Source: Opitutaceae bacterium | GTDB taxonomy: Bacteria > Verrucomicrobiota > Verrucomicrobiia > Opitutales > Opitutaceae | DNA: 35,140 nt | Reading direction: 5' to 3' | Assembly: GCA_024711005.1 (NCBI GenBank) | Contig: JANJTQ010000005.1 | Span: 1 to 35,140, forward strand | Part shown: one piece after another, positions 1-7,738 of the stretch | Numbering within the stretch: the first letter of the stretch is position 1 | Layout of the letters: the number at the start of each line of letters is the position of its first letter | Position numbers and translations under genes: made by a program | Notes under the pieces: generated by a model | What the model was told of the DNA's origin: nothing | Databases searched by the model: none | Seen by the model: only the letters and a program-made list of their open reading frames with translations

Positions 1-44
1 CCCCGGGGTGTCACAGGCGGGCCCCCGCATCTGCTGTTTCTTGG

Positions 45-94
45 GGGAGCGAGCTTGCTCGCTATGTTCGATCCTCGCGAGCATGCTCGCTCCC
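45..94. repeat. REP-like palindromic element
   Basis: Two arms, GGGAGCGAGCTTGCTCGC and its near complement GCGAGCATGCTCGCTCCC, face each other across a 14-base spacer, and each arm is itself partly palindromic. This head-to-head layout is typical of REP/BIME-type extragenic repeats. It lies just downstream of the minus-strand gene that ends at 122, so it could also act as a transcript-stabilising or terminating hairpin. No Us follow, so it is not a clear intrinsic terminator. Confidence 0.7.
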
Positions 95-121
95 ACATCG
101 GTCACTCACTAGATAATCGTC

Positions 122-832
122 TCAAATGTGGTCGTTGTTCACACGTGAGGAGATAACTTTCCTCCCCGGCAGCATCTGGAACGCGAGAACCACGGGCGCG
201 AACAGGCACCAGATCATCGCCCCTGGAATCCGCATCAACACCCTGGCGATGGGACCGCGTATCCTTCTTTTGGTGACAGCCCCCTTATAAGACAGTCTGG
301 CGAACCCGCGGACCCGCCGACGAATTCCCAACAGGTTGCCCACCGAGGAGAACGGCGTCAGGGCAATCTCCGCACGCAACATCGCCTTCCTCTCCTGACG
401 CGAGGCGATCCACGCGAGCAGCATTGAGGGCGGCCCAAAGGGTAGCGCATACGCCATGAGGTGGGGCCCGAATCCTTTCTGAAACGCGATCGCGAGGAAA
501 CCGATGAAAAGCACCGCGGCCATCGCCTGAGTAAGGCGCCACGTCCGGCGACCTGGCGTTTCGGGCGCCAACTCGCCGTCGGATTCGAGCAGCAGCAACA
601 GACGATTGTAGTAGTCCCACTCCTCCTTTGAGGCGACGACCTTGTGATCCGTGCAATCGTCGTAAAGAAACCACAGCGCACGCCCGATGTTTTGCACCGT
701 CTCGTCGCTCGTCGCCTCAATCATTTCAGAAAGCGCCTCATCGAACGCGAAGGCGGTGATCTCCTCGTTCATGTAAGATCGAAGCACGGCGGCCATTCGG
801 TCTCTGGATTTTCGATCTACCATATTCGTCAA
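122..832 (-). CDS. Hypothetical membrane protein with conserved N-terminal cytoplasmic region
   Basis: This 236-residue protein is not assigned to a named family. Its N-terminal ~95 residues are soluble and acidic and include the stretch ALWFLYDDCTDHKV followed by KEEWDYYNRLLLLLES, which looks like a compact helical domain. About three hydrophobic segments follow (roughly 98-116, 124-143 and 200-220), with a strongly basic loop between the second and third (RRRVRGF, KRRIRGP), which would be cytoplasmic by the positive-inside rule. It starts 16 bases after the stop of the epimerase-like gene on the same strand, so the two probably form an operon in which this gene is second. No catalytic motif is visible, and the function is unknown. 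Confidence 0.75.
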   Translation of the reverse strand: MTNMVDRKSRDRMAAVLRSYMNEEITAFAFDEALSEMIEATSDETVQNIGRALWFLYDDCTDHKVVASKEEWDYYNRLLLLLESDGELAPETPGRRTWRLTQAMAAVLFIGFLAIAFQKGFGPHLMAYALPFGPPSMLLAWIASRQERKAMLRAEIALTPFSSVGNLLGIRRRVRGFARLSYKGAVTKRRIRGPIARVLMRIPGAMIWCLFAPVVLAFQMLPGRKVISSRVNNDHI

Positions 833-848
833 GATCAGCGTACGCCCG

Positions 849-1787
849 TCATAGAGTATCGGCGCCCTCCACGACTGTCGGATATTTCAGCTCGGGGAGA
901 AGTTCCCGGCGAAACCGCCCCGTGTCGCCGTAGTAGGAAACACGACCGATATCGATGAAGTCGCGCGTCAGGGGAGACGTCGCTCCGGTGAGCTTCGAGT
1001 AAAGCTCACACACTCCCGCCGCGAAATAGATCAACCAAAGCGGCATCGTCCAAGGCCCTCGACATCCCCACTCCCGGCAGGCCAGTGCAAGAAACTCCTG
1101 AAGATGAATCCGGCCTTCGTCACCGACATGGTAAATCCCACGGACATCGGTCTTCTCAATCGCCGCAGTGCATGCGGCACAGAAGTCCGCCTTCGAAATG
1201 AGATGAATCGCCGTGGGCTCCTTCCAAACCCCGAGAAGCCCGCGCGTGGCGAGCCAGCGCGCCGCATCGATCATCAGAATACCCCGACCGTAAACCATGC
1301 CGACGCGCAGCGAAACCGGCAGGTCCACCGAGGAAAACAAACAGCGTTCTTCTTCGAGCCGGGTCGATGCGTGAGTGGAAACAGGCGAGCCATCCAGACG
1401 TCCGCTCGCCGGCCGCTCAAACGAAGAAGGCCCTTCGACATGCGGGAAGCTGACAAGGATCACTTTTCGAACACCGTGCTCGCGTGCGGCGTTCACCAGG
1501 TTTTTGAAATAGGCGGTGTTGGTGGTCGGCAGAAACCGCTCCGGATTCGCCTTAAACAACACCCCGGCGAAATGGATGATCTGGTCGACGCCTTCCACAG
1601 CCTTGTGCAAAGACTCCGGATCCGAAAGGTCCGCCCGGATCACTTCCGTGCGTTCGTCGACCTTTAGATCGTCCGGCAAATCACGACGGTGCGTCATCAA
1701 CCGCAGCGTAAGTCCGGGTCGCCCGAGAAGATGGCGCGCCAAAAGCGCCCCAAGATTTCCCGCGGCTCCGGTGATCAGGACTTTCAT
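849..1787 (-). CDS. NAD(P)-dependent epimerase/dehydratase-like (atypical SDR) protein
   Basis: This 312-residue extended or atypical short-chain dehydrogenase has a Rossmann dinucleotide-binding motif at the very N-terminus (MKVLITGAAGNLG, residues 1-13). An acidic RADLSD near residues 51-56 probably marks the adenine pocket, and IIHFAGV near 70-76 the strand-4 region. The start is set at MKVLITG because the fold begins there; an in-frame ATG eight codons upstream adds only MPRHALAR. The usual YxxxK catalytic pair is not obvious: where a Tyr-x-x-x-Lys segment is expected before a Leu-Glu-x-Glu helix, this protein reads HASTRLEEE. It may therefore bind NAD(P) without classical epimerase chemistry, as NmrA-like proteins do. 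It is upstream of the membrane protein gene in a likely two-gene operon. The substrate is unknown. Confidence 0.82.
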   Translation of the reverse strand: MKVLITGAAGNLGALLARHLLGRPGLTLRLMTHRRDLPDDLKVDERTEVIRADLSDPESLHKAVEGVDQIIHFAGVLFKANPERFLPTTNTAYFKNLVNAAREHGVRKVILVSFPHVEGPSSFERPASGRLDGSPVSTHASTRLEEERCLFSSVDLPVSLRVGMVYGRGILMIDAARWLATRGLLGVWKEPTAIHLISKADFCAACTAAIEKTDVRGIYHVGDEGRIHLQEFLALACREWGCRGPWTMPLWLIYFAAGVCELYSKLTGATSPLTRDFIDIGRVSYYGDTGRFRRELLPELKYPTVVEGADTL

Positions 1788-1966
1788 GCGAGCGAGAGCG
1801 TGGCGCGGCACGGCAACGGATCAACCGTCATCACGGATGCAATGGGACGTAATGCAGGCTCGGAAAAGTGGCATGGGCATCCCTGCTCAAGGGGCCGGAA
1901 ACGAGGAGGGAGGCCCCCTGCGCGAGGCTTTACGCCACGCAGACAGGCTGTTTGGCTCGCGAACAC

Positions 1967-2275
1967 ATGTACGACTTTCCTCTCACCGGCGCGCAGAAGA
2001 CCTTTCTCCGCGGCCTCGGCCAAACCCTCGATCCGTCCGTCAAGGTCGGCAAAAGCGGCCTCACGCCCGAATTTTTCGCCGAGCTCCAGAAGCACCTCAA
2101 CGCCCGCGAATTGATCAAGATTCGCTTCGTCTCCGCCGAGCGCGACGAACGCGCCACCCTCGCCGCCCAAATCGCCGATGAAGGCCGTTGTGTATTTGTC
2201 AGTTCCGTCGGTGCGACGGCGCTCTTCTACCGCCAGAACCCGGATCCCACCCTTCGCGTAATCGAGCTGGAGTGA
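1967..2275 (+). CDS. yhbY: YhbY/CRM-domain RNA-binding protein
   Basis: This 102-residue protein consists of one CRS1-YhbY (CRM) domain. It has the typical N-terminal LTGAQKTFLRGLGQTLDP, the GxxG-type loop VGKSGLTPEF near residues 27-36, and the helix and strand region ARELIKIRFV. Bacterial YhbY proteins associate with pre-50S ribosomal particles. The ATG at 1967 matches the family N-terminus; the open frame continues upstream to 1868, but that part (MAWASLLKGPETRRE) is unlike the family. No Shine-Dalgarno is visible before it. The next gene, rsgA, acts in 30S maturation, so two ribosome-assembly genes sit side by side on the same strand 122 bases apart. Confidence 0.9.
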   Translation: MYDFPLTGAQKTFLRGLGQTLDPSVKVGKSGLTPEFFAELQKHLNARELIKIRFVSAERDERATLAAQIADEGRCVFVSSVGATALFYRQNPDPTLRVIELE

Positions 2276-2397
2276 TCGAACAGCGCACCGGCGGGCCCGA
2301 CGGTTCCGCCCTATCCAGGAACGCCAGCCACCTCGGCAAGATCAAAATTCCTCCTCGCGACCTTAGCTCCAGCGCGTTTTTGCGTTAAATTCCGACC

Positions 2398-3519
2398 ATG
2401 TCCCCCGACCGCAATAACCCCACCGTTCTCCATGCCTACGGCTGGGACGACGCGTGGGAGAACGCGTTCGCACGCCATGTCTCCCCCGGTCTTGAGCCCG
2501 CCCGGGTCGTCGTCGAACTGCGCCGGCATTACTACGCGGTCCAAACCGCCGGCGGCGAGGTCCTCGGCGAACTCACCGGCAAATTTCATCATGCCGCCAA
2601 CCGCGATGCTCGAAACTACCCGGCCGTCGGCGACTGGGTTGTCGTGCAGGTTTCCTCCGACAAACGTCGCGCCCAAATCCACGCCCTGCTTCCGCGCCGT
2701 TCCTGCTTCTCTCGCCAGGCCGCCGGCGAACGCCAGGTCGAGCAGATCGTCGCCACCAATATCGACACGGTCTTCCTGGTCAGCGGACTTGACGCCAACT
2801 ACAACGCGAAGCGCATCCAGCGTTTCTTCGTCGCCGCGCGCGACAGTGGCGCGCAACCGGTCATCATCCTCAACAAGTCCGACCTGTGCGACGATGCCGA
2901 GGCCGTGCGCGCCGAGATCGAACTACTCGTGCCTGGCATTCCCGTCGCCATCACCAGCACGTACACGCGAAAGGGACTCAAGGCGCTCACCGAGACGTAC
3001 GCGCTCCCCGGACGCACGCTCGCGTTCGTCGGTTCATCGGGCGCCGGCAAATCCACGCTCATCAATCGTCTGCTCAAGGATGCCGATGCGATGCCCACGG
3101 CCGAGGTGCGCGAAAAGGACAGTCGCGGACGCCATACGACCACACGCCGCGAGCTGACGCAGACACCCACCGGCGCGCTCGTGATCGACACACCCGGCAT
3201 GCGCGAATTCCAACTCTGGGACGCGAAGGAGGCCGTCGAGGACGCCTACCCCGACATCGTCGATCTCGCCGCGCGCTGCCGCTTCAGCCGTTGCACGCAC
3301 CTCACCGAACCCGGTTGCGCGCTCCGCGCCGCCCTTGAAGCCGGTACGATTCCGCCCGAGCGCCTCGACAGCTATTTCAAACTCAAAGCCGAGCAGGCCG
3401 CCAAAGCGCCGAAGCAATTAAAACCCGGAGCCCATGCCAGCGCCCCGGGCTGGCGCAAAAAAGCCGAAGAAGCCAAAACCCGCCCCTTCCGCCACCGCCA
3501 GCACCGCGACGACGAGTAA
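2398..3519 (+). CDS. rsgA: Ribosome small subunit-dependent GTPase RsgA
   Basis: This 373-residue protein is a circularly permuted GTPase that acts late in 30S subunit maturation. The order is an N-terminal OB-fold (about 35-110), then the GTPase motifs in the permuted order: G4 NKSD (159-162), G1 P-loop GSSGAGKS (212-219), the G2 threonines in RHTTT (245-249) and G3 DTPG (264-267). A C-terminal zinc-binding domain follows with C294, C299, H301 and C307 (CRFSRCTHLTEPGC). The basic tail (RPFRHRQHR) is usual for rRNA contact. Length fits the family. The ATG follows a pyrimidine-rich stretch without a Shine-Dalgarno. It converges on parC, with a REP-like repeat between them. Confidence 0.97.
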   Translation: MSPDRNNPTVLHAYGWDDAWENAFARHVSPGLEPARVVVELRRHYYAVQTAGGEVLGELTGKFHHAANRDARNYPAVGDWVVVQVSSDKRRAQIHALLPRRSCFSRQAAGERQVEQIVATNIDTVFLVSGLDANYNAKRIQRFFVAARDSGAQPVIILNKSDLCDDAEAVRAEIELLVPGIPVAITSTYTRKGLKALTETYALPGRTLAFVGSSGAGKSTLINRLLKDADAMPTAEVREKDSRGRHTTTRRELTQTPTGALVIDTPGMREFQLWDAKEAVEDAYPDIVDLAARCRFSRCTHLTEPGCALRAALEAGTIPPERLDSYFKLKAEQAAKAPKQLKPGAHASAPGWRKKAEEAKTRPFRHRQHRDDE

Positions 3520-3550
3520 ACGGGCAGCGGTTATCTGCGGCTTGAACGTA

Positions 3551-3631
3551 GGGCGGGACCGCTGGGACCGCCGCGAACCCACAGAGGGGGAACGCTTCCA
3601 ATCCGACGTGCCCAGCGGTCACGCCCTGCCC
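3551..3631. repeat. REP-like inverted repeat, GGGCGGGACCGCTGGG family
   Basis: The left arm GGGCGGGACCGCTGGGACCG and the imperfect right arm GTGCCCAGCGGTCACGCCCT face each other between the convergent ends of rsgA and parC. A second copy of the same family sits at 33791-33874. It could serve as a bidirectional transcript end, but no T-run follows. Confidence 0.7.
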
Positions 3632-3661
3632 CTGAATGGTTACAGTTTCATTTGAGCCGCT

Positions 3662-5758
3662 CTACGCCCGGGTCACGTCCTTGATCGGATACTGCGTCAC
3701 CGTGACGCCCTTCGCACCACGACTGCCGACGGTGAGTTCGCTCAGGTCGAATGTGAAATCCTTTACGCGCGCCGAACAGCGTCCGCTCAACTGCACACGT
3801 ACCTTCGATGGCATCGACTCCTGGTTCTTCGTTTCATCGAAAAACACCAGCTTCGAGCCTTCGCTCGCCGCGAGGTTATAAGCTTTCTCACGCGTGGTGC
3901 CACCCAACTGGAAACGCTTCGCGTAGGCCTTGCCGCTCTTCTTGTCCTGATAAATCACCGTGTAGAAGCGGTCGTCGCCTCCCTTTGGGATGACGTGCAG
4001 GTGCTGGATATTTTTCCCGACAAACACCTTGTCCGCGACCTTCACGACCTTGCAGGTGGCGTCGGCCATAAAGCAGACCACGTCGTCAAGGATTGTGCAC
4101 TCGGTGACGAACTCGTGCTGGCGCCAGTTGAGGCCGATGAAACCTTCCTCGCGGTTGACGTAGAGCTTCTGATTGGCGACGACGACCTGCGCGGCGCTGA
4201 TCTGCTCGATCTCGTCGTAGGTCGTGCGACGTTTGCGGCCCTTGCCATATTTTTCCTGCAAGGTCTCGAACCACTTGATCGCGTATTCGGTGAGATGCGC
4301 GAGATCGTGCTTCGTCTGCTTGATGTCGGCTTCGATGCCCTTGATCGCCTCGTCCGCCTTGAAACGGTTATAAGCGGAAATGCGCTTGATGCGGATTTCG
4401 GTCAGGCGGGTGACATCCTCGTCGGTCACGGCGCGGCGAAGTTTTTTGACGAAGGGTTTCAATCCCTCGTGGATTTCCGCGAGAACGCTCTCCCATGTCT
4501 TCGACTGCTCGATGCGGCGATAGATGCGCTCCTCGATGAAGATGCGCTCCAGGCTGTCCCAGTGCCATTGCTGTTCGAGCTCGCCGAGCTTGATATCAAG
4601 CTCCTGCTTGAGGAGCTGGACCGTCTTGTCGACGGACCGTCGCAGAATTTCGGATACACCGAGGAAGACGGGCCGGTCCTGGCCGTCGATCGTGTCGATC
4701 ACGCACGCGGCGGGCGAAATGGACACCTGGCAGTCGGTGAACACGTAAAGCTGGTTCATCACCTTGTCGGCATCGGCGCCCTGCGGAAGATGGACGATGA
4801 TCTCCACGGACTCGGACGTGTTGTCGTCGACGTGCTTGACCTTGATTTTGCCCTTCGCGTTGGCCGCGAGGATCGACTCGATGAGCGACACGGTCGAGGT
4901 GCCGTAGGGCAGCTCGGTGATGGCGATCTGGTATTTGCCGCGCGTTTCCATCTTGGCGCGAAGCTTCACCTTGGCGCCGCGCTCGCCGTCATTGTAACCC
5001 GAGAAGTCGGCGATACCGCCGGACGGGAAATCGGGAACCAGTTTGAAGCGTTTACCTTGGAGGTGATTGATCGCGCAGCGACAGATGTCGTTGAAGTTGT
5101 GCGGAAGGATCTTGGTCGAAAGACCGACCGCGATGCCCTCGGCTCCGTCCAGGAGAACGATGGGGAACTTGGCCGGGAGGGTGACGGGTTCCTTGGCGCG
5201 TCCGTCGTAGCTGGATTGCCAGACGGTGGTCTTCGGGTTGAAGAGCACTTCGCGGGCAAACGGTGTGAGTCGGGCCTCGATGTAACGAGGGGCGGCCGCG
5301 TCGTCGCCAGTGAGGGTGTTGCCAAAGTTGCCCTGCGGTTCGACGAGGTAACCGCGCTGGCCCATGCCGACGAGGGCCGCGCCGATGGAAGCGTCGCCGT
5401 GCGGATGGTAGCGCATGCAAGCGCCGACGATGTTGGCGACCTTGTGGAAGCGACCGTCGTCCTGTTCCCAGAACGTGTGGAGGATGCGGCGTTGGACGGG
5501 TTTCAGGCCGTCGTCGATATGCGGTACGGCGCGATCGAGGATGACGTAACTGGCGTAGTCGAGAAACCAGTTCTTATAGGAATGCGCGAGCGGGGCGTGA
5601 TCGTTGGTTTTCGGGGCCTCGGGCTCGGCGGCTACGAGTTCGGTCGACTCGGCATCCGCGTCGGCGGGTTGCTTCGCGGACGGATTGGAAGGCTCGGGGG
5701 TGTCTCCGTTGAGGGGGAACTCGGGTTGCTCGTCTTTGGGATCGTTACGTTTGGGCAT
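3662..5758 (-). CDS. parC: DNA topoisomerase IV subunit A (ParC-like type IIA topoisomerase)
   Basis: This 698-residue protein is the DNA breakage and reunion subunit of a type IIA topoisomerase. A low-complexity acidic and proline-rich N-terminus (1-55) precedes the GyrA/ParC core: the helix DGLKPVQRRILHTF (83-96), the winged-helix segment with YHPHGDASI, and the catalytic tyrosine Y159 in AAAPRYIEAR. GyrA-box sequences such as QRRGQxG are not seen, and the C-terminal part is short, so ParC is preferred to GyrA. Residues about 480-690 form a reduced beta-pinwheel-like region ending in GSRGAKGVTVTQYP. The partner subunit is at 8837-10681 on the same strand, with three genes between. No Shine-Dalgarno precedes the ATG. 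A gyrase-type assignment cannot be fully excluded without comparison with the other copy in the genome. Confidence 0.92.
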   Translation of the reverse strand: MPKRNDPKDEQPEFPLNGDTPEPSNPSAKQPADADAESTELVAAEPEAPKTNDHAPLAHSYKNWFLDYASYVILDRAVPHIDDGLKPVQRRILHTFWEQDDGRFHKVANIVGACMRYHPHGDASIGAALVGMGQRGYLVEPQGNFGNTLTGDDAAAPRYIEARLTPFAREVLFNPKTTVWQSSYDGRAKEPVTLPAKFPIVLLDGAEGIAVGLSTKILPHNFNDICRCAINHLQGKRFKLVPDFPSGGIADFSGYNDGERGAKVKLRAKMETRGKYQIAITELPYGTSTVSLIESILAANAKGKIKVKHVDDNTSESVEIIVHLPQGADADKVMNQLYVFTDCQVSISPAACVIDTIDGQDRPVFLGVSEILRRSVDKTVQLLKQELDIKLGELEQQWHWDSLERIFIEERIYRRIEQSKTWESVLAEIHEGLKPFVKKLRRAVTDEDVTRLTEIRIKRISAYNRFKADEAIKGIEADIKQTKHDLAHLTEYAIKWFETLQEKYGKGRKRRTTYDEIEQISAAQVVVANQKLYVNREEGFIGLNWRQHEFVTECTILDDVVCFMADATCKVVKVADKVFVGKNIQHLHVIPKGGDDRFYTVIYQDKKSGKAYAKRFQLGGTTREKAYNLAASEGSKLVFFDETKNQESMPSKVRVQLSGRCSARVKDFTFDLSELTVGSRGAKGVTVTQYPIKDVTRA

Positions 5759-5795
5759 CTACAGGTGAAAATTCGAGAGTCTGCGGGCGTGGAGT

Positions 5796-5863
5796 GTAGG
5801 AGCGGCTTTGCGCCGCGATGACGGCGGCGAAGGGTTCTCATCGCGGCATAAAGCCGCTCCTAC
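5796..5863. repeat. REP-like element, long near-perfect inverted repeat
   Basis: The arms GTAGGAGCGGCTTTGCGCCG and CGGCATAAAGCCGCTCCTAC flank a short spacer, and the pairing extends inward through GATGA/TCATC. The GTAGGAGCGGCTT core resembles widespread extragenic REP elements that REP-associated tyrosine transposases (RAYTs) act on; no RAYT gene is in this window. The element lies 38 bases upstream of the parC start, so it would be in the parC leader if transcription begins farther upstream. Confidence 0.85.
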
Positions 5864-5887
5864 AAGCAAAGAAGTGGATCACTGGGT

Positions 5888-6031
5888 TCAGGCCAGTTGA
5901 AGGCCGTGAGGAACGAAAAGCTGAAAGTCCGCCGTGTTCCGCGTGGCAAGTCGAGCCCCGGATGCGATCGCGGCGGCGGAACTATCCACTATCCGCCCGG
6001 CAAGTTTGTCACTTAATAGGTTACAAACCGG
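5888..6031 (-). pseudogene. C-terminal remnant of a VapC/FitB-type PIN-domain toxin
   Basis: On the minus strand one frame reads LAGRIVDSSAAAIASG, then ARLATRNTADFQLF, and ends with PHGLQLA and a TGA at 5888-5890. This matches the C-terminal part of VapC-family PIN-domain ribonucleases: a GR dipeptide, an Asp before an AAxIA helix, the LxTRNxxDF strand and loop with the last acidic residue, and a terminal G-hydrophobic strand. Only about 45 codons remain. There is no start codon, no N-terminal half with the first catalytic Asp, and no VapB-like antitoxin. The fragment begins inside or beside the first 25-bp palindrome. It is called here from the raw sequence; it is short enough that chance cannot be fully excluded. 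Confidence 0.6.
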
Positions 6032-6075
6032 CCGAAGATGCCCCCACCCCGTTTGTCACTTATTAAGTGACAAAC
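6004..6075. promoter_or_regulatory. Pair of 25-bp operator-like palindromes
   Basis: Positions 6051-6075 form an exact palindrome, GTTTGTCACTTA, one central T, then TAAGTGACAAAC. Positions 6004-6028 carry an imperfect second copy with the same GTTTGTCACTTA left half and TTACAAAC at the right end. Each is 25 bp, and their starts are 47 bp apart. The size and symmetry are those of a helix-turn-helix dimer site. They sit 3' of the HipA-like gene and about 250-320 bases upstream of parC, next to the VapC remnant, so they may be the surviving operator of a lost toxin-antitoxin operon. Confidence 0.55.
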
Positions 6076-6173
6076 TGGGTTCGTTTTGAGGCACGAGGCG
6101 GCGGGGCGGGGCGTGAATCGGAGACGAAGTGACGGCAGGGTGGCCGGTGCCGGGCAGGCCCAGGGCATTCGCT

Positions 6174-7586
6174 TCATCCGCCAAAATGCGTGCGCAGGCG
6201 GGTGACCGTCTCTCCTGCCTGGCGAGCGATGGCGGCGAACCCGGGCGACACACGATCATCGACGGCGACACGTTGCCAAAATCCTTCCGCCCAACCCGCG
6301 GCTTCGAGCCAGACGTCGCGATCCGCAGGCAGCGGCGGGATGGGAGCGAACTCGGGCGTGGGCGTGGCGTTGCCGGGCGTCGGCGCCCAGAGCATCGGCA
6401 ACATGTCGTAGGCGGGCGCGAGCCGAAAAGGCAGCGTGTCATCCAGCCAGAAGGCGAGGTTTCCGAAGTGCATGTCGGTGTTGCCGATCAGTTCGCCGAA
6501 CGCATGCCTCAACCGAATCGAGCGCAGCGCGGTGTCATCAATGAGTTCGCGCGCGTGCAGGTGAGCGGCGACGGCGGGCCAACGGTTGGCGTCGGGTCCG
6601 CCGAACGCGTCGTGCAACGCGCGCAAGGAAACAACTCCGCGGCGTCCATGCAGCCCAACGCGATCGTAGCGCGGCGTCTCCAAAAAGCAGCGATCGTCCG
6701 CCTTCAACAGGCGCGGCGCAGCGTGCGCTTCGCCCTGCGCATGAAGGAGCGCGAGGGCGTGCGCCTCCGCGATGAGCAGATCGGCCCAGCGGCGTCCGGT
6801 CGGCGTGGAAAGCACGTCGGTGAACTTCACCAACACCGGCGTGCTCCTGCCGTCGAGCTCCGCGAGCGTTACGAGAAACTTGGGCTGCTCGCCGTCGACC
6901 GAGGACCCGGCCACCGCAAGGAAGGCCCCCGCGTTCGCGAGTTCGGAATACCGGACGGGGCGTTCGCTTACGGAAAGCATCGCGGGTGGATGAAGGACGC
7001 GGTCTTGCACACGACGAAGCGTCACGTCGCCGACAATAAGATCGCCGGGAAGGTCGTCGCCGGCTGCCTGGAGATAAACCAAGGTATCGTCATCACTCCA
7101 GCCGCGAGGGTCAGGCGGCAGATTGAGCGAAAGACTCAACGCCCGGCCAACGGCGCGGCCGAGGTAACCTTGAGGTCGTGCTTCGCCGAGAAAGAACGGA
7201 AAACCTTCCGAGTAGCCTCCCAAAGCAAGGAGCAATTGAGCCCACTCTGGGGCGCGTGCGGGATCGCTCCAGCAAAGTTGCCAGCCGCCGTGGAGCGCGA
7301 TGAGTTGCGCCCACTCCTGCGCCCGGCCGGCCGCATCGACACGCCGGATCGCAAACGTATTACCCAGTCCGCGCACTGAACGGCGCAGCGCGTAATTCGT
7401 GCCCCGCGTGGTGCCGAGACGGACGAGATGCGGCGCGAGTTCAGGTCGCGCCAAAGCACGACTGATACTGGAACGATCCACCCGCATTGCCGCCGCCAAC
7501 GCCTGCGCAGACTGGGGGCCACCGCTTTGGAGACGCAGTGCAAGGGCAGAGGGTTCAACTTGTCGAGGACGGGCCATTTCACCCAT
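6174..7586 (-). CDS. yjjJ: HipA-family serine/threonine kinase-like protein, YjjJ (HipH) type with N-terminal wHTH
   Basis: This 470-residue protein has a DNA-binding-like N-terminus (about 13-70, with AQALAAAMRVDRSSISRALA) and then a HipA kinase fold. Key sites are the Gly-rich loop GSSVDGEQPKF (227-237), a lysine in VLVKF (K254), the catalytic loop GNTDMHFGN (368-376, with D371) and the metal-binding AYD (392-394). All catalytic residues appear intact. HipA kinases phosphorylate aminoacyl-tRNA synthetases or other translation factors. The YjjJ subgroup differs from classical HipA in carrying its own HTH domain and lacking a separate HipB antitoxin, and no hipB-like ORF is adjacent here. Repeats directly upstream (7589-7679) could be its own operators. 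ATG 7586 and ATG 7577 are both possible starts; neither has a Shine-Dalgarno. Confidence 0.9.
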   Translation of the reverse strand: MGEMARPRQVEPSALALRLQSGGPQSAQALAAAMRVDRSSISRALARPELAPHLVRLGTTRGTNYALRRSVRGLGNTFAIRRVDAAGRAQEWAQLIALHGGWQLCWSDPARAPEWAQLLLALGGYSEGFPFFLGEARPQGYLGRAVGRALSLSLNLPPDPRGWSDDDTLVYLQAAGDDLPGDLIVGDVTLRRVQDRVLHPPAMLSVSERPVRYSELANAGAFLAVAGSSVDGEQPKFLVTLAELDGRSTPVLVKFTDVLSTPTGRRWADLLIAEAHALALLHAQGEAHAAPRLLKADDRCFLETPRYDRVGLHGRRGVVSLRALHDAFGGPDANRWPAVAAHLHARELIDDTALRSIRLRHAFGELIGNTDMHFGNLAFWLDDTLPFRLAPAYDMLPMLWAPTPGNATPTPEFAPIPPLPADRDVWLEAAGWAEGFWQRVAVDDRVSPGFAAIARQAGETVTRLRTHFGG

Positions 7587-7588
7587 TA

Positions 7589-7679
7589 TTACGCACAGTT
7601 TTTACAGAGGCGCAATCCCAGTATCTACCTAGGTACTATGCACCAATAAACCTGTAATTATGCACAGAATTATGCACAG
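7589..7679. promoter_or_regulatory. AT-rich region with TTATGCACAG repeats upstream of the HipA-like gene
   Basis: An exact 12-bp tandem repeat AATTATGCACAG occupies 7656-7667 and 7668-7679 and is followed by TTTTT. A third copy TTACGCACAG with the same TTTTT flank is at 7589-7598, directly against the gene start, and a degenerate copy CTATGCACCA is near 7636. A perfect 10-bp palindrome TACCTAGGTA is at 7626-7635. TTATGCACA fits the DnaA-box consensus TTWTNCACA. The stretch is much more AT-rich than its surroundings. Autoregulation by the wHTH of the HipA-like protein, or DnaA binding, are the two readings. Confidence 0.6.
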
Positions 7680-7738
7680 TTTTTCTTATGGCGAACTCCA
7701 CCCGCGAACAGATGAACAAGAGCGAGATTGTGAGGATT

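Noticed and set aside
3995-5821. 608-codon plus-strand ORF opposite parC
   Set aside because: It is fully antisense to a gene with clear topoisomerase motifs; its translation is rich in D, V, L and E as expected from the opposite strand of a high-GC gene.
5818-6066. 82-codon plus-strand ORF
   Set aside because: It begins inside a REP-like palindrome, runs opposite the PIN-domain relic and has no protein-like features.
7589-7690. Chromosome replication origin
   Set aside because: Only two exact and one or two degenerate DnaA-like boxes, no dnaA or dnaN nearby and no clear unwinding element; a promoter region is more likely.
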